A DNA stretch of 8,837 bases from Porphyrobacter sp. (GTDB taxonomy: Bacteria > Pseudomonadota > Alphaproteobacteria > Sphingomonadales > Sphingomonadaceae). The notes under the pieces were generated by a model. That model saw nothing but the letters and a program-made list of their open reading frames with translations. It ran no database searches and was not told the origin of the DNA. The stretch's first letter is position 1, and every line of letters begins with the position of its first letter. The position numbers were made by a program, and so were the translations under genes. Positions 6,515 through 8,837 of this stretch are shown here, one piece after another. The stretch lies in assembly GCA_014359685.1 (NCBI GenBank), contig JACIYY010000047.1:1-8837 (forward strand). The letters are read 5' to 3'.

Positions 6515-6752
6515 GCTCTGGGGCCATCCAAGGGATCGGGATCGGGATCGGAACCGGCACCGCGCGAATGGGCAAGCGCACGATCCCGGCCGCAAGAGTG
6601 TGAAGCATCACCCTATCGCCCGAAGCGGGGAACGCAACAGCCAAGGCGCCGCTCTCGGGCGGCAGCGTGACAGCCTGCACCGGTGCCCTTTGCACCCCGC
6701 TGGCGGCGCGAAATATATGCCCGGAAAAGGTGCCGAGCGGCTCTCGTGCCAC
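6507..6752 (-). CDS. Hypothetical small ORF upstream of glgP (doubtful)
   Basis: An 81-codon frame from GTG 6752 ends in TGA at 6509-6507, overlapping the proposed TTG start of glgP. I do not recognise it. The product contains a moderately hydrophobic stretch (SGALAVAFPASG) and a Val/Pro/Ile-Pro repeat (AVPVPIPIPIPW) that is merely the translation of a GGGATC tandem repeat. Codon use is mixed and there is no clear Shine-Dalgarno. It may be the C-terminal remnant of a gene formerly upstream of glgP, or a chance ORF. Confidence 0.2.
   Translation of the reverse strand: MAREPLGTFSGHIFRAASGVQRAPVQAVTLPPESGALAVAFPASGDRVMLHTLAAGIVRLPIRAVPVPIPIPIPWMAPELG
6532..6549. repeat. Short tandem repeat, three copies of GGGATC
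   Basis: Three exact GGGATC hexamers in a row (6532-6549) are followed by a degenerate fourth unit (GGAACC). They lie just upstream of the proposed glgP start on the minus strand. On that strand they would code for Ile-Pro repeats in the doubtful upstream ORF. Copy-number change by replication slippage is possible. Confidence 0.6.
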
Positions 6753-6961
6753 AGAACTGCAAAGATAAGCGAAGATGAGGGGGCGGCCCAGCGGCTCGGG
6801 CGGAGGGCGTCATGCTGGACGTCGCCACCAGCGAGCGCGGCGCTGACACCATCCGCGGACCCCGGCAGCCCGGTCCGGCAGCGCGGTCCCGGTCCCGGTC
6901 GTGGCCACCGACGAGGAGCAGAGGGCGCCTGCCACTGGCTCGATGATCAAAGGCTTGCAGC
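6753..6961. other. Divergent intergenic region between glgP and the V-ATPase genes
   Basis: This GC-rich stretch, together with the doubtful flanking ORFs (6507-6752 and 6962-7084), separates two divergently oriented genes, so promoters for both directions would be expected here. I could not identify convincing -35/-10 pairs. The only AT-rich patch nearby is around 6708-6722 and 6765-6776. Short GGTCCC repeats occur near 6886-6899. No frame shows V-ATPase subunit A or E similarity that I could recognise. Confidence 0.4.
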
Positions 6962-7084
6962 ATGACCACGATCCGGATGCACGCAATATCTCCAGGGCCG
7001 ATCGCCATCGGCGCGGCGACCGCGATCGCGCGGGCAACCGGCACCGCGGCGGCGGCCGATGGCGGGCAGCACCGTCCCGCATGA
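6962..7084 (+). CDS. 40-codon ORF overlapping the start of ntpB (hypothetical or remnant)
   Basis: The ATG at 6962 has AAAGG (6949-6953) 8 nt upstream, and the TGA at 7082-7084 overlaps the ntpB start as ATGA, the signature of translational coupling. Since ntpB itself has no good Shine-Dalgarno, this ORF could drive its translation. The peptide begins MTTIRMHAISPGPIAIG, faintly like the N-terminal beta strand of an ATPase A subunit ('ISGPVV'). It is far too short (A subunits are about 580 residues) and the match is too weak to claim. It then turns into low-complexity Ala/Thr. It may be the scar of a deleted upstream subunit gene or a leader ORF. Confidence 0.3.
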   Translation: MTTIRMHAISPGPIAIGAATAIARATGTAAAADGGQHRPA

Positions 7085-8421
7085 GCGTCGAACTGCCCGC
7101 CCCGCCCGGTGCCCTGCGCTACGAAGGGCTTCTCGACATCGTCGGGGACATCGCGCGGGTGCGCGCCGTCGGACCGGCCCTGGGCGAGCTCGGACTGATC
7201 GAGCAGCCCGGCTGGTCGTCGCTGGGGCGGGTGATCGAGATACAGGGCGACGTCCTCTCGCTACAGGTGTTCCGGGGCGGAATCGGCCTGTCGCGGGGGG
7301 CCAGCGTGCGGTTCCTCGGGGTTGCGATGACCGCCCCGTGTTCGCGCAACGTGCTCGGCAGGGTGCTGCGTGGCGACGGCGAGCCGCGCGACGGCGGACC
7401 ATCGCTTGCCGGAGAGGCCCGGGTCGAGGTCGCCGGCCCGACCGCCAATCCGTTCGCGCGCGCGCTGCCCAGCCGCATGATCCGCACCGATGTGCCGATG
7501 ATCGACATCTTCAATCCGCTGGTGGAGAGCCAGAAGCTGCCGATCTTCTCCGTCGCGGGCGAGCCATACAATGCCTTGCTGGCCAGGGTCGGCCTTGGCG
7601 CCGACGCCGATATCGTGGTGTTCGCCGGGCTCGGCCTGATCTTCGATGACTATCATTTCTTTCGCACCGCGTTCGAGGATGCGGGGCTCATGCACCGCAC
7701 CGTCATGGTCGTGAACCTCGCGGGCGACGCTCTGGTCGAGCGCGTGCTGGCGCAGGACCTCGCCCTTGCGATCGCCGAATGGTTCGCCATCGAGGAGAAG
7801 GCGCGGGTGCTGGTCCTGATGACCGACATGACCGCCTATGCCGACGCGCTCAAGGAGATCGGCATCGCGCTCGAGCGAATCCCGGCCGCGCGCGGCTATA
7901 CCGGCGATCTCTACACCCAGCTTGCCCGCCGGTATGAGAAGGCGTGCGATTTCCGGGACGGCGGCTCGATCACGATCCTCACCGTGACCACCCTGCCGGG
8001 CGACGACGTCACCCATCCGGTGCCCGACAATACCGGCTACATCACCGAAGGCCAGCTGTACCTGCACGGCGGAATGCTCGATCCGTTCGGATCGCTGTCC
8101 CGCCTCAAGCAGCATGTCATCGGCAAGGTCACTCGCGCCGACCATGGCGAGCTCGCCAACGCGATGATCCGGCTCTACGCCCAGGCCGAGGATGCCGAAC
8201 GCAAGCGTGCGATGGCCTTCGACCTGTCGGATTACGACCAGCGCCTGCTCGCCTACCGCGCCGCTTTCCGGACCCGCTTCATGTCGGTGCACCATTCGAC
8301 GCCGCTCGAAACCGCTCTCGACGAGGGCTGGGAGCTGCTCGCCCGGCACTTTGCGCCCACCGAGCTGCTGGTTCGCGATTCGCTCCTCGCCGCGCATTAC
8401 CGGCGCCCGCAGCCTGCATGA
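7081..8421 (+). CDS. ntpB: V/A-type ATP synthase subunit B (non-catalytic), Chlamydia/Bacteroidetes-like
   Basis: Subunit B alternates with catalytic subunit A in the V1/A1 head of the rotary ATPase on the cytoplasmic membrane face. The product has 446 residues, typical of the compact bacterial branch (Chlamydia AtpB is about 438). Recognisable blocks are: beta-barrel N-terminus (LLDIVGDIARVRAVGPALGELG, 17-38); LQVFRGGIGLSRG (61-73); MIRTDVPMIDIFNPLVESQK (133-152); a degenerate nucleotide loop VAGEPYNALLARV (158-170) lacking a Walker A GKT, normal for B; LVLMTDMTAYADALKEIG (244-261); ERIPAARGYTGDLYTQLARRYEKA (265-288); TTLPGDDVTHPVPDNTGYITEGQLYL (303-328). FGSLSRL (336-342) contains Arg341, the arginine that reaches the A-B interface in characterised homologues. 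ATG 7081 overlaps the preceding micro-ORF and lacks its own Shine-Dalgarno. Subunit D follows with an ATGA overlap. Subunit A, normally directly upstream, is missing from the window. Confidence 0.95.
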   Translation: MSVELPAPPGALRYEGLLDIVGDIARVRAVGPALGELGLIEQPGWSSLGRVIEIQGDVLSLQVFRGGIGLSRGASVRFLGVAMTAPCSRNVLGRVLRGDGEPRDGGPSLAGEARVEVAGPTANPFARALPSRMIRTDVPMIDIFNPLVESQKLPIFSVAGEPYNALLARVGLGADADIVVFAGLGLIFDDYHFFRTAFEDAGLMHRTVMVVNLAGDALVERVLAQDLALAIAEWFAIEEKARVLVLMTDMTAYADALKEIGIALERIPAARGYTGDLYTQLARRYEKACDFRDGGSITILTVTTLPGDDVTHPVPDNTGYITEGQLYLHGGMLDPFGSLSRLKQHVIGKVTRADHGELANAMIRLYAQAEDAERKRAMAFDLSDYDQRLLAYRAAFRTRFMSVHHSTPLETALDEGWELLARHFAPTELLVRDSLLAAHYRRPQPA

Positions 8422-8720
8422 GCCGGCTGCGCATGACCAAGGGCGCGCTGGCCTCGCGGCGCCGCGAGCTGGCGCTGCTCGAACGTGCGCTGCCCTCGCT
8501 CCGGCTGAAGCGCCAGCAGCTGCGGATCGAAGGTGACAAGGCGCGCGAGGCCCTGGCGCAGGCGACCGTCCACCGCCAGGCATTGTTGCGCGAGGCCGAA
8601 GCCCTGCCGGTGACCGAGAGCGACGCCGAGGCGCTCGCCCCGCTGCTGATGCTGGATGCCGTCGAGAGGGGGAGCGAACGGCGGCTGGGCGTCGATCTGC
8701 CGGTGATCCATGCGTGTTGA
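8418..8720 (+). pseudogene. ntpD: V/A-type ATP synthase subunit D, truncated by an insertion sequence
   Basis: Subunit D is the coiled-coil central rotor shaft of the V/A ATPase and is normally about 200 residues. Here ATG 8418 overlaps the ntpB stop (ATGA). The frame reads MSRLRMTKGALASRRRELAL, a typical D start ('LTK-x-x-L-x-x-x-x-x-L'), then a long Arg/Leu/Glu/Ala-rich coiled-coil segment (residues 18-60). GVDLPVI at about 91-97 corresponds to the conserved 'G-x-x-VPVI' turn in mid-protein. After that the frame enters IS-like DNA and stops at TGA 8718-8720 after 100 codons. The second coiled-coil helix, needed to form the shaft, is absent, so the product should be non-functional unless the rest lies beyond the inserted element. 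Confidence 0.85.
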
Positions 8721-8837
8721 TTTCCGCTGAGAGTTGACCCGGGATTTCCATCGAGAATTGACCCGGTTGGATAATATGTCCCGCGATGCGGGCGGTGGGT
8801 CAAGCGGGTGATTTTTCCTTTCTGGTTTTGGGTGCTG
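8715..8837 (+). mobile_element. Left end of a putative IS21-family insertion sequence (continues past the window)
   Basis: ATPase subunit D similarity ends abruptly at about 8714, and the following DNA starts with TG (TGTTGATTT). Two direct tandem 24-bp units come next, both ending TTGACCCGG (8719-8742 and 8743-8766). Multiple terminal repeats of this kind with TG ends are characteristic of the IS21 family, and the motif resembles ends I recall upstream of istA in alphaproteobacterial IS21 elements. From 8767 the base composition shifts to less GC-rich, ending in a T-rich patch (8810-8832). No istA coding sequence is visible yet; it would begin beyond the window. The exact boundary (8715 versus 8718) is uncertain. 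Confidence 0.7.
8719..8766. repeat. Two tandem 24-bp repeats at the IS end
   Basis: Unit 1 (8719-8742) and unit 2 (8743-8766) are directly adjacent and identical at 20 of 24 positions. Both start GATTTCC and end TTGACCCGG; the differences are three bases in the middle and one A/G. They are probably transposase (IstA) binding sites, as in IS21-type ends. Confidence 0.85.

Noticed and set aside
4598..6670. 690-codon plus-strand ORF opposite the glucan phosphorylase
   Set aside because: It is the complement of a gene whose every conserved phosphorylase block is present on the minus strand. The plus frame is Arg/Pro-rich without motifs.
6613..7044. Minus-strand ORF (143 codons) in the glgP/ntpB intergenic region
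   Set aside because: Low-complexity Arg/Gly/Asp runs come from GGTCCC-type repeats, there is no Shine-Dalgarno, and nothing resembles a known family.
8734..8777. Promoter-like TTGACC boxes and TAATAT in the IS end
   Set aside because: The TTGACC-to-TAATAT spacings (about 8 or 32 nt) do not fit a -35/-10 pair. The TTGACC boxes are part of the terminal repeats.

Overview
The window is high-GC DNA (roughly two thirds G+C by eye) with strongly GC-rich third codon positions. The ribonucleotide reductase beta chain looks most like those of Sphingomonadales. I therefore infer an alphaproteobacterium, probably a sphingomonad or erythrobacter. This assignment rests on remembered family resemblance, not on a search.

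Layout: (1) Positions 3-902 (+) hold the substrate-binding part of an osmoprotectant/choline-type ABC importer, open at the left edge and probably the C-terminal half of a permease-binding protein fusion. (2) Positions 1036-2094 (+) hold nrdB, a complete class Ia ribonucleotide reductase small subunit with all metal ligands and the radical tyrosine. These two look like ordinary chromosomal genes. (3) Positions 2095-4515 (+) start with about 330 bp without a recognisable gene, followed by an unknown 104-residue ORF, an SsuE-type NAD(P)H:FMN reductase and a YeiH-family membrane transporter (putative sulfate/sulfite exporter). The unknown ORF and the reductase are tightly coupled. The transporter carries a 1-nt frameshift at a GGGG run near its C-terminus. 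(4) Positions 4516-4813 hold a decayed IS3-type OrfA fragment. (5) Positions 4814-6514 (-) hold a short-form alpha-glucan phosphorylase (GlgP). (6) Positions 6515-7080 lie between divergent genes and hold only doubtful small ORFs. (7) Positions 7081-8421 (+) hold a Chlamydia-type V/A-type ATPase subunit B, followed with an ATGA overlap by subunit D. Subunit D is cut after about 98 codons by the end of what looks like an IS21-family element (from about 8715 to the right edge), whose end shows two tandem 24-bp terminal repeats.

Reading the region: to the right of nrdB the window looks like an accessory and partly eroding segment, with an IS relic, a fresh-looking IS end, a truncated ATPase subunit, no catalytic subunit A where it would be expected, and a frameshifted transporter. 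The FMN reductase and YeiH transporter could form a small organosulfur or sulfite-handling cassette. GlgP and the V-type ATPase form a divergent pair that would join storage-glucan breakdown to ion pumping, but the ATPase is probably not functional as found here. I saw no RNA gene, no CRISPR array and no convincing new defence system. The most interesting points are the rare V-type ATPase in this background and its dismantling by mobile elements.
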